NCBI GenBank assembly: GCA_944381235.1
Contig: CALWKI010000045.1
Location: forward strand, 1 to 43,345
DNA length: 43,345 nucleotides
DNA from: an uncultured Clostridia bacterium
GTDB taxonomy: Bacteria > Bacillota > Clostridia > Christensenellales > UBA1242
Direction: 5' to 3'
Positions within the stretch are counted from its first letter, which is position 1; the number at the start of each line of letters is the position of its first letter. The notes under the pieces are model-generated. The model did no database searches and was not told where the DNA came from. It saw only the letters and a list, made by a program, of their open reading frames with translations. Below, piece by piece: positions 22,625-31,193 of the stretch. A program made the position numbers and the translations under genes.

Positions 22625-24016
22625 ATGATGAAAATTGGAACTTCAGGTTTTAGAGGAATAATTGGGGAAGAGTACACCAAAGACGCGGTGTGTAAAATTG
22701 TTGAATGTACGTGTAAAATTATTGAAAAACAAAATTTTGTGAGAAAAGTTGTTATTGGATATGACAACAGGTTTATGTCTGAAATTTTTGCAAGGTGGGC
22801 AAGCGAAGTTTTTGTAAGTCACAATATACATGTTATTATGTGTAAAAAGAGTGTTTCTTCTCCGCTCCTAAGTTTTGCTGGGAACTACGAAAAAGTTGAT
22901 TTAAGCCTTATGATAACCGCAAGTCATAATCCATATATGTATAATGGAATTAAGATTTTTTCGAGCCATGGGCAAGATTTAGAACTTTATATTGAGGAGT
23001 TGTATGATAAATATTTGCCTAAGATAAAAAATTATAAAGTGCTTGATTTTGATGAGGGAGAGAAAAGAGGTCTCATAGAATATAAGGACTACTCAAACGA
23101 GTTCGTACAAAATATGCTTAAGTTATTAAAATTTAAGATTGATAAAAACTTAAAAACATTATTTGATTGTATGAACGGGTCAAGTGTGTCCGTTATAACA
23201 AGTCTTAAAAATGCACTAAAATTAAATGTTGAAATATTAAACACAAATAGAGACGCTTTGTTTAATCTTAAAGGGCCTATTCCTACAGAGGAAAATCTAA
23301 CAAAGTTTAAGAAATATGCAATAGAGCAAAAGGTTGACTTTGCTTTTGCGACCGACGGCGACGGGGATAGGGTAGCGGTATATGACGAAAAAGGAAATTA
23401 TCTTTCAGGAAATGAACTTGCTAGTTTAATTTACTATTTTGCAATAAAAGAAAAGGGGCTTAAAGGTGGGTTTGTTAAAAATTATTCTTTTTCAACTCTT
23501 ATTGATAAAATTTGTGATAAGTACAATAAAGATTTGTTTGAAACGAGTATTGGTTTTAAATATATAAGCCAAAAAATGATTGACACAAATTCTTTGGTTG
23601 GGGCTGAAAATAGTGGCATTGAGGTGAAGGGTAATGTTTACACAAAAGATGGGCTTGTAGTTTATCTCTTGCTTCTTGAGATCTTGTCTTTTTATAAAAA
23701 ACCACTTTCTAAGATAGTTGAAGAAATGAAAAGTGACGTCGGATTTACATTAAAATATAGAGAGTATTCTTTTAATGTAAAAAATAAAAGCAAGATAATT
23801 AGGACTCTTCAAAAAGAAATACCTGAGTTTAAAAAAGAGGTGGTTAAGGTTGGGCACTTAGATGGGTTTAAGTATTATTTTAAAGACGGAACTTGGGCTC
23901 TTGTAAGATTTAGTGGGACAGAAGAACTATTAAGGCTTGTATGTGAGCAAAAAACAAAAAAAGAGGTTGACGAACTAATTGCTTTTTTAAAAGATTATAC
24001 GGATAAAATTGAATAA
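22625..24016 (+). CDS. alpha-D-phosphohexomutase (phosphoglucomutase/phosphomannomutase/GlmM superfamily)
   Basis: 463 residues. GAGGAGA (22611-22617) is seven bases before ATG 22625. ATG 22628 is an alternative. The enzyme moves a phosphate between C1 and C6 of a hexose phosphate through a phosphoserine. The start IGTSGFRGIIG is the domain 1 signature. TASHNPYMYNGIK holds the catalytic serine (about residue 100), DGDGDR the metal loop (about 244-249), GAENSG the sugar-binding loop, and RFSGTEELLR the phosphate-binding loop near the C-terminus. All active-site parts are intact. Substrate (glucose, mannose or glucosamine phosphate) cannot be set from motifs alone. It is followed 56 bases later by dut on the same strand. 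Confidence 0.9.
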   Translation: MMKIGTSGFRGIIGEEYTKDAVCKIVECTCKIIEKQNFVRKVVIGYDNRFMSEIFARWASEVFVSHNIHVIMCKKSVSSPLLSFAGNYEKVDLSLMITASHNPYMYNGIKIFSSHGQDLELYIEELYDKYLPKIKNYKVLDFDEGEKRGLIEYKDYSNEFVQNMLKLLKFKIDKNLKTLFDCMNGSSVSVITSLKNALKLNVEILNTNRDALFNLKGPIPTEENLTKFKKYAIEQKVDFAFATDGDGDRVAVYDEKGNYLSGNELASLIYYFAIKEKGLKGGFVKNYSFSTLIDKICDKYNKDLFETSIGFKYISQKMIDTNSLVGAENSGIEVKGNVYTKDGLVVYLLLLEILSFYKKPLSKIVEEMKSDVGFTLKYREYSFNVKNKSKIIRTLQKEIPEFKKEVVKVGHLDGFKYYFKDGTWALVRFSGTEELLRLVCEQKTKKEVDELIAFLKDYTDKIE

Positions 24017-24072
24017 TAGTGTGTGGCATTATAATGCGGTGATTAAAAATGATTTTGGTAAAAGGGTAAGGT

Positions 24073-24519
24073 ATGGATAAAGTAATTAAATTTAAACTTT
24101 TAGATAAAGATGCAATTCTTCCAAATTACGCCTTTATAGAAGATGCGGGTATGGATATTTATAGTAACGAAGAAAAAACAATTAGTGCGGGCTCCTGGGC
24201 GCTTGTAAAAACAGGGTTTAGTATGGAACTTCCGCGTGGTTATGAGGCGCAGGTAAGAACAAAGAGTGGACTCGCGCTAAATCACGGGATAATTTGTCTT
24301 AATAGTCCTGGTACAGTTGACGAAAACTATAGGGGCGAAGTTGGCGTAATTTTAATGAATGTGGGGAGTAAAGATTACTTTGTCTCTCGTCATTCAAAAA
24401 TTGCACAAATGGTGATAAACAAAGTAGAACATTTAAAGTGTATTGAGGTAGATAATTTGTCAGATACTTTAAGAGGTGAGGGAGGGTTTGGCTCGACCGG
24501 GCTTAATCTTAGAAAATAA
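24073..24519 (+). CDS. dut: dUTP diphosphatase
   Basis: 148 residues from ATG 24073, with GGTAAGGT upstream. It hydrolyses dUTP to dUMP and pyrophosphate, keeping uracil out of DNA and feeding thymidylate synthesis. All five motifs of the trimeric family are visible in order: AGMDIYS (1), RTKSGLA (2), GTVDENYRGEV (3), RHSKIAQMVI (4) and RGEGGFGSTG (5). The length is normal. It probably shares a transcript with the phosphohexomutase and has no promoter of its own that I can see. The next gene's promoter starts immediately after its stop codon. Confidence 0.96.
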   Translation: MDKVIKFKLLDKDAILPNYAFIEDAGMDIYSNEEKTISAGSWALVKTGFSMELPRGYEAQVRTKSGLALNHGIICLNSPGTVDENYRGEVGVILMNVGSKDYFVSRHSKIAQMVINKVEHLKCIEVDNLSDTLRGEGGFGSTGLNLRK

Positions 24520-24522
24520 ACC

Positions 24523-24551
24523 TTGCTTTTTGAGGCGTTGTAAGTTATAAT
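24523..24551 (+). promoter_or_regulatory. SigA promoter for the 24582-25574 gene
   Basis: TTGCTT (24523-24528), 17 bases and a perfect TATAAT (24546-24551). Confidence 0.6.
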
Positions 24552-24581
24552 AAGATAAATAATAGAGAGGAGATCTGATCA

Positions 24582-25574
24582 ATGCCAATAGATGATATTA
24601 GAAAGATTAATAAGGGGCGAGAAAACAAATCAATCGTAAAGAATATTGTAAAAAAGTTTGGCAAATATGGTGGTAAATATCTAGGAATAGGTTTACTAGC
24701 AGCAGGGACTATATTTGCGGGGGGTAAAGCGTTATCTAATATTCAAGCAAAAGAGGTTGTGTCGCAACAGCAGAATATAGAGCAAAGCATTCAAGATGAG
24801 AAGTCAAAGTTGTATAACGCGGAAGCGTATGACGAGATAACAAGAAATATTGATGTTGGCGAGTATTCTAAGTTTGATTTGATAGATGATTACATTGCTG
24901 GGCGTACATTTGATTCAACAAAAATAAAAGAGTACTTTGGTGAGAATGTAACTGAGGAAGATTTAAGAAATTGGCAAAATGGAATAAAATCAGAAAATAT
25001 TGAGTATGACGGCAGTTACGAAGACGTAAAACTTGTTGTCGAGGCTTATTTATTAGGTGTAGATAAGACTTATGAAAAGAACGGCGTAGAAAATAAATAC
25101 GCATCTCAAGATGATTTTACTAAGAAGAATGCGGTATATGAAGATGAGGCAAGAGAAGAGATAAAAGAAAACATTGATGTTGATGAATATAGCGTTTTTG
25201 ACCATGAAAATTATTATGTAGCAGGTCGTACACTTGATTTTAGTAGGCTTAAAGAAGTCTTTGGTAGTGATGTAAATGCGGATGATTTAAGAAATTTGAG
25301 TGAAGGTAAAGACTTAGTCCACGCTGAGTTTGATGAGAAGTATGAAGACTCAAAGTCTATGATAAAAGCTTTCCTTTTAGGTTATGATAAAACAGTTGAA
25401 GAGCAAGAACTAGAAAATGAAAATATAGAAACAAGAAATAGTATAATGCAACATTATCATAATCAAGAAAAAGAGAACATGACAACATATGTAGAAGATG
25501 AAAATACTCTTGTAGTTTCAGGAGGGACGGGAAGTAATACTCAGGCACTAGAAGATGACGGAAGAAGTATGTAA
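24582..25574 (+). CDS. unknown membrane-anchored protein with internal 88-residue duplication
   Basis: 330 residues from ATG 24582, with AGAGGAGA upstream. I do not recognise the family. A basic N-terminus (to about 32) and a hydrophobic, glycine/alanine-rich segment (about 33-50) suggest one membrane anchor or signal. The rest is acidic and hydrophilic. Residues 78-165 and 186-273 are a tandem duplication that aligns without a gap at an offset of 108, with about half of positions identical (NIDVxEYSxFD, YxAGRTxD, DLRN, KYED-like, LLGxDKT). The C-terminal 55 residues are low in hydrophobic residues and end VSGGTGSNTQALEDDGRSM. It has its own promoter and terminator. Position between dut and a DUF1015 gene gives no clue to role. 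Confidence 0.75.
   Translation: MPIDDIRKINKGRENKSIVKNIVKKFGKYGGKYLGIGLLAAGTIFAGGKALSNIQAKEVVSQQQNIEQSIQDEKSKLYNAEAYDEITRNIDVGEYSKFDLIDDYIAGRTFDSTKIKEYFGENVTEEDLRNWQNGIKSENIEYDGSYEDVKLVVEAYLLGVDKTYEKNGVENKYASQDDFTKKNAVYEDEAREEIKENIDVDEYSVFDHENYYVAGRTLDFSRLKEVFGSDVNADDLRNLSEGKDLVHAEFDEKYEDSKSMIKAFLLGYDKTVEEQELENENIETRNSIMQHYHNQEKENMTTYVEDENTLVVSGGTGSNTQALEDDGRSM
24813..25400 (+). repeat. two-copy coding repeat, period 324 bases
   Basis: Codons 78-165 (24813-25076) and 186-273 (25137-25400) of the unknown gene encode ungapped, about 50% identical segments. The 20 codons between are not repeated. Confidence 0.75.
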
Positions 25575-25599
25575 TTTATGTAAAAAGGTGTTTTTATAA

Positions 25600-25636
25600 A
25601 ATTTGCTTGTTTTAAAATTTAAGACAAGCATTTTTT
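25600..25636 (+). terminator. terminator after the duplicated-domain gene
   Basis: GCTTGT (25605-25610) and ACAAGC (25624-25629) pair around an AT-rich loop that can extend the stem. Six T follow. Confidence 0.7.
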
Positions 25637-25638
25637 AT

Positions 25639-25667
25639 TTGCCAATAAAGACGATTTTTGTTACTAT
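25639..25667 (+). promoter_or_regulatory. SigA-type promoter for the DUF1015-tex operon
   Basis: TTGCCA (25639-25644), 17 bases and TACTAT (25662-25667), 19 bases before GTG 25687. Confidence 0.5.
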
Positions 25668-25686
25668 TAAACTTGGAGGTAAGAAA

Positions 25687-26952
25687 GTGGCTATTATTAA
25701 AAAACAACACATTTATTTGCCTAGTCCTGGGGTGGATCCATCAAAATGGGCGGTAATTTCTGGATCGGAATTTAAACATGACAAAGAGTACTGGGAGAGG
25801 GTGGAAAACTATGTTAGTGATAGCCCGACGACGTTTAATTTAATTTTGCCGGAGATAAAGTCTAAACAAGACAACAAAGAGAGTATTAAACATATTAACG
25901 ACAATATGCTGTCCTACTTTAAGAATAGAATAATACTTGATAGAGGTGTCAGTATGGTTCTTGTGTGTAGGGATACGCCAAAACATAAAAACAGACTTGG
26001 AATTATGCTTAATATCGACCTTGAAGAATTTGATTATCATGAGGATAGTACTAAAATTATTAGATGCATAAAACCGACTATCTTTGAGAAAATTTACTCA
26101 AAACTTGAGGTGAGGAGAGATAATATTTTTGAGACAAGCCATATTATTCTTCTTTATGATGATAGGAATCAAAATATAGCAAAGTCTCTTTTTGATAATA
26201 GACAAAGTATGCCAAAGCTTTACGATTTTAATTTAAATATGGGTGGCGGTCATCTGTCTGGATATCAAATAAAAAACGAAGAAGAGGTTATAGAAAAATT
26301 TAATAGGTTACTCGACACTCAATACCTAAGAGATACCTTTAATAGCGAAAAGCCTATTTTATTTTTAGTTGGAGAAGGAAATCATAGTTTAGCGGCTTGT
26401 AAAGAGCATTGGAATAGGGTAAAACTAAATTTAAGCGAGGAAGTAAAAGCCTCTCATCCAGCGAGATACGCACTCGTTGAAGCAATAAATATACACGACG
26501 AGGGAATTTCATTTCAAGGTATACACAAAATTATTAAAAATGTGAATATTAGAAAATTTATGAAGGGACTAAAAAAACTTACTCATCATCATTTCAAAAA
26601 AGGAGAAGAAAAGGTTTTTACAACGCAAAAAATATTTGTAAATGGTGGTGAAGTTGAAATAAAACTCCCATATGACGAGCTTGTATCAACAAAAAAAGTT
26701 CAAGAATATGTAGACAGTTTTTTGGAAAAAGAAATTGAAATGATAATTGACTATACAACGGATATTGAACAGGTAAAGAATAGATGCTTAAATGATAAGA
26801 AAAGTATAGGAATTGAGGTAATACCCTTTGATAAGAACAAAATTTTTGAGTATGTTATTAAATATGGGTTTTTGCCAAGAAAGACTTTTGAGGTTGTACT
26901 TCCAGACGAGAACAAATATTACTTTGAACTACACAAGATAAAATTAATTTAA
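25687..26952 (+). CDS. DUF1015-domain protein
   Basis: 421 residues from GTG 25687, which has a near-ideal GGAGGT (25675-25680) in front. An in-frame upstream start at 25603 is inside the preceding terminator and is rejected. The family is recognised from VGEGNHSLAACKEHW in the middle (the DUF1015 GNHS signature), IYLPSPGVDPSKWAVI at the start, SMVLVCRDTPKHKNRLGIM, and ARYALVEAINIHDEGI. The family's biochemical function is unknown. The C-terminus (GFLPRKTFEVVLPDENKYYFELHKI) is the usual ending. It lies 14 bases before the Tex ribosome binding site/ATG, so the two are probably cotranscribed. Confidence 0.85.
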   Translation: MAIIKKQHIYLPSPGVDPSKWAVISGSEFKHDKEYWERVENYVSDSPTTFNLILPEIKSKQDNKESIKHINDNMLSYFKNRIILDRGVSMVLVCRDTPKHKNRLGIMLNIDLEEFDYHEDSTKIIRCIKPTIFEKIYSKLEVRRDNIFETSHIILLYDDRNQNIAKSLFDNRQSMPKLYDFNLNMGGGHLSGYQIKNEEEVIEKFNRLLDTQYLRDTFNSEKPILFLVGEGNHSLAACKEHWNRVKLNLSEEVKASHPARYALVEAINIHDEGISFQGIHKIIKNVNIRKFMKGLKKLTHHHFKKGEEKVFTTQKIFVNGGEVEIKLPYDELVSTKKVQEYVDSFLEKEIEMIIDYTTDIEQVKNRCLNDKKSIGIEVIPFDKNKIFEYVIKYGFLPRKTFEVVLPDENKYYFELHKIKLI

Positions 26953-26966
26953 AAGAGGTTTTAATT

Positions 26967-27017
26967 ATGGATATTGCAAAAGCATTAAGTTTAGAATTTA
27001 ACATTAAACAAGAATAA
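26967..27017 (+). other. displaced N-terminus of Tex ending at an in-frame TAA
   Basis: ATG 26967 has a good ribosome binding site (AAGAGGT, 26953-26959) and encodes MDIAKALSLEFNIKQE before TAA at 27015-27017. The frame then continues as ANNLISLLDEGCTVPF, the normal Tex N-terminus. The stop stands where Tex homologues often have a glutamine or similar residue, and one C to T change in CAA would create it. Confidence 0.75.
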
Positions 27018-27026
27018 GCCAATAAT

Positions 27027-29153
27027 TTGATTAGTTTGCTTGACGAGGGGTGTACAGTCCCTTTCATTGCTAGATACCGAAAAGAAATGCATGGGACTCT
27101 TGACGATCAAGTTATTAGGGACTTTGCGGATAGGTTAGAGTATCTTAGAAATTTTGACAAGAGAAGAGAGGAAATTGTAAAACTTATTACCGAGCAAGAA
27201 AAAATGACGCCTGACATTATGGATAAACTTGACAAGGCGTTGACGCTAACTGAACTTGAAGATATATATAGACCATTTAGACCAAAGAGACAGACAAGAG
27301 CAACTATTGCGGAAGGTAAAGGCTTAAAACCTTTAGCCGAAACTATTTATGCCCAAAAAGACACTCATACTCTTGAAGAACTTGCGAGTGAATATGTTAA
27401 CCTTGAAAAAGGCGTAACAGACACACAAGAGGCACTTAGTGGGGCAAGCGATATTATTGCAGAAATGATTTCAGATAATGCGGAAATTAGAAAAATACTT
27501 AGGGAATTTATTTTTAATTCCGCGCAAATTGTGACGACCTTAAAACCTGGAGAAAAGTATTTAGTTTATGAGACATATGAAAACTATAAAGAACCAGTAA
27601 ACAAAATTCCAAGTCATAGAATTCTTGCAATAAACAGAGGTGAAAGAGAAGAATGCCTAAAGGTCGACGTTGAGATAAACGAGGAAAGGTGTGAAGAACT
27701 TATTAAAGATGAGGTTCTTGTAAAGAACGGGCAATTTAGAGAATTTATTGAGGAAGCTATAAAGGATAGTTTTGAAAGGCTAGTTGCACCAAGTCTTATT
27801 AGAGAACTTAGGGCAAATCTAACCGACACAGCAAATGAGCAAGCGATAAAGATGTTTGAGGTAAACTTAAAGCCTCTTCTTATGCAACCTCCTCTTAAAG
27901 ATAAGGTAATTTTGGGGCTTGACCCTGCGTACAGGACGGGGTGTAAGGTGGCGGTGATTGATGAAAGTGGAAATGTTATAGATAAAACTGTTATATATCC
28001 TACACCACCTCATAATCAAATTGAAAAATCTGAAGAGGTTTTGACTGAGTTAATTACAAAAAATAAAGTCGATGCTATTGCAATAGGTAATGGGACTGCT
28101 AGTAAAGAAAGTGAAATTTTTGTAAGCAACCTTATAAAAAAACTTTCTAGGAAGGTTCAATATATGGTGGTAAACGAGGCGGGAGCAAGTGTTTATAGTG
28201 CGTCAAAACTTGGAGCTGAGGAGTTTCCAGATTATGATGTATCTCTAAGAAGTGCAGTAAGTATTGCTCGTAGACTTCAAGACCCTCTTGCTGAACTTAT
28301 TAAAATTGACGTAAAATCAATCGGTGTTGGGCAATACCAACACGATATGCCTCAAAAGAGACTTACAACTGTGCTTGACGGGGTAGTTGAGGACTGTGTT
28401 AATTCAGTTGGGGTTGACCTTAATACTGCGTCATATAAACTGCTTGAGCATGTTTCAGGACTTAATGCAAGCATTGCGAAAAATATTGTGGAATACCGAA
28501 AAGAACATGGTAAATTTACCGAAAGAGAAGAACTTTTAAAAGTTTCAAAACTGGGGAATAAAGCATACGAGCAATGTGCGGGGTTTTTAAGAATTCCAAA
28601 TGAAAAAAATATTTTAGATAATACGGGCGTGCATCCAGAAAGTTATAAGGCAACGGAAAAATTGCTTAAAATGTTTAATATGACAGTTAGTGATGTAAAA
28701 GACGAAAATGTCCAAAACTTGCCAAGGCTTATTGTTGCGAAAGGGGAAGAAGAGGTTGCAAAAAGTTGTGGGGTTGGTGTGCCAACGCTAGACGACATTG
28801 TAAAAGAACTTTTAAAACCAGGAAGAGACATAAGAGATGATCTTCCAAAACCAGAACTTAGAAGTGACGTTTTAAGTATTGAAGACTTAAAGGTCGGTAT
28901 GGTAATGCGGGGTACAGTTAGAAATGTTATTGATTTTGGTGCGTTTGTAGATATTGGCGTACACCAAGACGGACTTGTGCATATTTCTGAGATTTGTGAT
29001 AGATATATTAAGCACCCTAGCGAAGAATTATCAGTCGGACAAATTTTAAAAGTAAAAATTATTAGCATTGACCTTCAAAAACAGAGAATAGGCTTATCTA
29101 TTAAAAGAGTGGGCGAAGATGAAGAAGTAAGTAGTCTAGACAACGCAGAATAA
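27027..29153 (+). CDS. tex: Tex-family S1 RNA-binding protein; ancestral start cut off by TAA
   Basis: 708 residues are open from TTG 27027, which lacks a visible ribosome binding site. The natural ATG lies at 26967, and a TAA at codon 17 separates it from the rest. The body is intact: an N-terminal helical region (LLDEGCTVPFIARYRKEMHG), a YqgF/RNase H-like domain (about 295-420, VILGLDPAYRTGCKVAVID), helix-hairpin-helix motifs (about 464-524) and an S1 domain (about 620-695, GTVRNVIDFGAFVDIGVHQDGLVHIS). Tex binds nucleic acid and acts in transcription or RNA turnover. Expression must now rely on internal initiation or read-through, unless the stop is a sequence error. Only about 20 residues would be lost. 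It ends at a strong terminator. Confidence 0.9.
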   Translation: MISLLDEGCTVPFIARYRKEMHGTLDDQVIRDFADRLEYLRNFDKRREEIVKLITEQEKMTPDIMDKLDKALTLTELEDIYRPFRPKRQTRATIAEGKGLKPLAETIYAQKDTHTLEELASEYVNLEKGVTDTQEALSGASDIIAEMISDNAEIRKILREFIFNSAQIVTTLKPGEKYLVYETYENYKEPVNKIPSHRILAINRGEREECLKVDVEINEERCEELIKDEVLVKNGQFREFIEEAIKDSFERLVAPSLIRELRANLTDTANEQAIKMFEVNLKPLLMQPPLKDKVILGLDPAYRTGCKVAVIDESGNVIDKTVIYPTPPHNQIEKSEEVLTELITKNKVDAIAIGNGTASKESEIFVSNLIKKLSRKVQYMVVNEAGASVYSASKLGAEEFPDYDVSLRSAVSIARRLQDPLAELIKIDVKSIGVGQYQHDMPQKRLTTVLDGVVEDCVNSVGVDLNTASYKLLEHVSGLNASIAKNIVEYRKEHGKFTEREELLKVSKLGNKAYEQCAGFLRIPNEKNILDNTGVHPESYKATEKLLKMFNMTVSDVKDENVQNLPRLIVAKGEEEVAKSCGVGVPTLDDIVKELLKPGRDIRDDLPKPELRSDVLSIEDLKVGMVMRGTVRNVIDFGAFVDIGVHQDGLVHISEICDRYIKHPSEELSVGQILKVKIISIDLQKQRIGLSIKRVGEDEEVSSLDNAE

Positions 29154-29203
29154 ATTTTTATATAATGGTCTAGTTTATGAAAACTATATAGAAAATAACA
29201 AAC

Positions 29204-29242
29204 AAAAAGACACATTAGATACGAGTTCTAATGTGTCTTTTT
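29204..29242. terminator. strong bidirectional terminator between tex and the ABC exporter
   Basis: A 16-bp perfect stem, AAAAAGACACATTAGA (29204-29219) and its complement (29227-29242), encloses a seven-base loop. Both sides end in T runs on their strand. Confidence 0.9.
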
Positions 29243-29294
29243 ATAATTAAGATAATTGAAAAAAGTTCTTTTAAAAATGAGTAATTTACACACT

Positions 29295-31193
29295 TTATTC
29301 TAGTTCAAATTTTCCGGTGTATAACTCATAGTATTTACCTTTTTGTTGGATTAAATCTTCGTGGGTGCCTTTTTCAATAATTCTGCCTTGCTCAAGTACC
29401 ATAATGACATTTGAATTTTGAACAGTTGAAAGTCTATGGGCAATAACAAAAACTGTTCTTCCTTTCATAAGTGCGTCCATTCCGTCTTGAACGAGTTTCT
29501 CTGTGTGGGTGTCAATGCTAGACGTTGCCTCGTCAAGTATCATAACCGGTGCATTTGCAACAGCCGCGCGGGCGATAGATAGAAGTTGTCTTTGCCCTTG
29601 TGAGAGGTTTGCGCCGTCACTTTCAAGCATTGTGTCATAACCCTGAGGTAGCCTTTGTATAAAGTCGTCGGCGTTTGCTAGTTTTGCCGCTTCAAAAACT
29701 TGTTCGTCTGTAGCGTCAAGGTTACCATATCTAATATTTTCTTTAACAGTCCCTGTAAATAGATTTGTGTCTTGCAAAACCATACCAATAGAGCGGCGTA
29801 AGTCGTCTTTTTTAATCCTATTAATATTTATGCCGTCGTATCTTATTTTTCCGTTTGCTATATCATAAAACCTGTTAATTAGGTTGGTTATGGTTGTTTT
29901 TCCTGCACCTGTTGCGCCAACAAAAGCAATTTTTTGTCCAGGTTTTGCGTACAAGGATATATTATGAAGTACTATTTTTTCGTCAGTGTAACCAAAGTCG
30001 ACATCAAAAAATCTTACATCTCCACGTACAGGTATTAGTTGTTCATCTTTTTTTCGTCGAGGGTCTTTCCATGCATAGTGACCTGTTTTTTCTTGTATTT
30101 CAATGAGTTTTCCGTTGCTGTCTTTTGTTACATTTACAAGTGTTACAACTCCTCTGTCGGTTTCAGGCGTTTCGTCAATAAGATTAAATATTCTTGTTGC
30201 ACCAGCGAGTGCCACAATTATTGAGTTGACTTGCTGGGAGACTTGACTTATAGGCTGAGTAAACGCGCGACCGAGTTGCAAGAATGATACTATAATACCA
30301 ACACTTATAGAACTAAGTCCAAGTATTGTAAGGTTTGGAGTCCCTGTAACAAGGAGTAGCCCTCCTATAATTGCTAGGAAAACGTACTGAAGATTTGTTA
30401 TATTTGACATAATTGGCATAAAAATATTTGCATATTTATTCGCCTTATTTGCGTTAAAACAAAGTTCTTCGTTAAGGTTATCAAAGTTATTAATTGTCGC
30501 TTCTTCGTGGTTAAAAACTTTAATTACTTTTTGACCATTAATCATTTCTTGTATGAAACCTGTTGTCGAACCTATTGCTTGTTGTTGGGCTATAAAGTAC
30601 CTAGCACTTTTCTTTCCAAGTTTTTTAGTGACAACTAAAATTAAGAGTAAGAAAAGAATAACTACGAGTGTAAGATAAATGCTGAAGTAAAACATTGTGC
30701 AAAATACAGTGATGACAGTTATAACAGATGAGATAATTTGCGGAATACTTTGACTTATCATAGATTCTAATGAGTCGGTATCGTTTGTGTAATGACTCAT
30801 TATATCTCCGTGAGTGTGTGTATCAAAATATCTTATTGGGAGCCTTTGCATTTTTGAAAACATTTTGTTTCTTATATCTCTTAAAACATCTTCAGAAATG
30901 ATAACCATAAGAAAGTTATATGTATATGTTGATACGATGCCGACAGCAAAAATTACAACCATTATAAGTATAGTTTGAAGTAATTCGCTAAATAGGTCGA
31001 CGCCAGTTGTGAGCATTGGTTCTATGTAATTATCAATTACAATTTTTATAAAAATTGATGAGACAACACTTGTTAAAGAGGATATAAGAATACAGAACAA
31101 AACGATAGAAAACATAATTTTGTGGTCTTTTACAATATAGGACAAAAGTCTAGACATTGTGCCTTTTTGCTTTTTCGTCTTTGTCTCTTTCAT
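29295..31193 (-). CDS. ABC exporter half-transporter with canonical ATP site (BmrD/YheH-like)
   Basis: 632 residues from ATG 31193, with GGAGG upstream. A six-helix membrane domain (to about 340) is followed by a linker enriched in charged residues (about 350-395), typical of YheH/BmrD-type subunits, and then an ATPase domain. Walker A is GATGAGKTT, the signature is LSQGQRQLL, Walker B with catalytic glutamate is MILDEATSSID, and the switch histidine is in IAHRLSTVQ. The stop and start codons of the two half-transporter genes overlap by one base (TAATG), so the pair is translated together. As a heterodimer with the next protein it probably exports drugs, lipids or peptides. The substrate is unknown. 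Confidence 0.92.
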   Translation of the reverse strand: MKETKTKKQKGTMSRLLSYIVKDHKIMFSIVLFCILISSLTSVVSSIFIKIVIDNYIEPMLTTGVDLFSELLQTILIMVVIFAVGIVSTYTYNFLMVIISEDVLRDIRNKMFSKMQRLPIRYFDTHTHGDIMSHYTNDTDSLESMISQSIPQIISSVITVITVFCTMFYFSIYLTLVVILFLLLILVVTKKLGKKSARYFIAQQQAIGSTTGFIQEMINGQKVIKVFNHEEATINNFDNLNEELCFNANKANKYANIFMPIMSNITNLQYVFLAIIGGLLLVTGTPNLTILGLSSISVGIIVSFLQLGRAFTQPISQVSQQVNSIIVALAGATRIFNLIDETPETDRGVVTLVNVTKDSNGKLIEIQEKTGHYAWKDPRRKKDEQLIPVRGDVRFFDVDFGYTDEKIVLHNISLYAKPGQKIAFVGATGAGKTTITNLINRFYDIANGKIRYDGININRIKKDDLRRSIGMVLQDTNLFTGTVKENIRYGNLDATDEQVFEAAKLANADDFIQRLPQGYDTMLESDGANLSQGQRQLLSIARAAVANAPVMILDEATSSIDTHTEKLVQDGMDALMKGRTVFVIAHRLSTVQNSNVIMVLEQGRIIEKGTHEDLIQQKGKYYELYTGKFELE

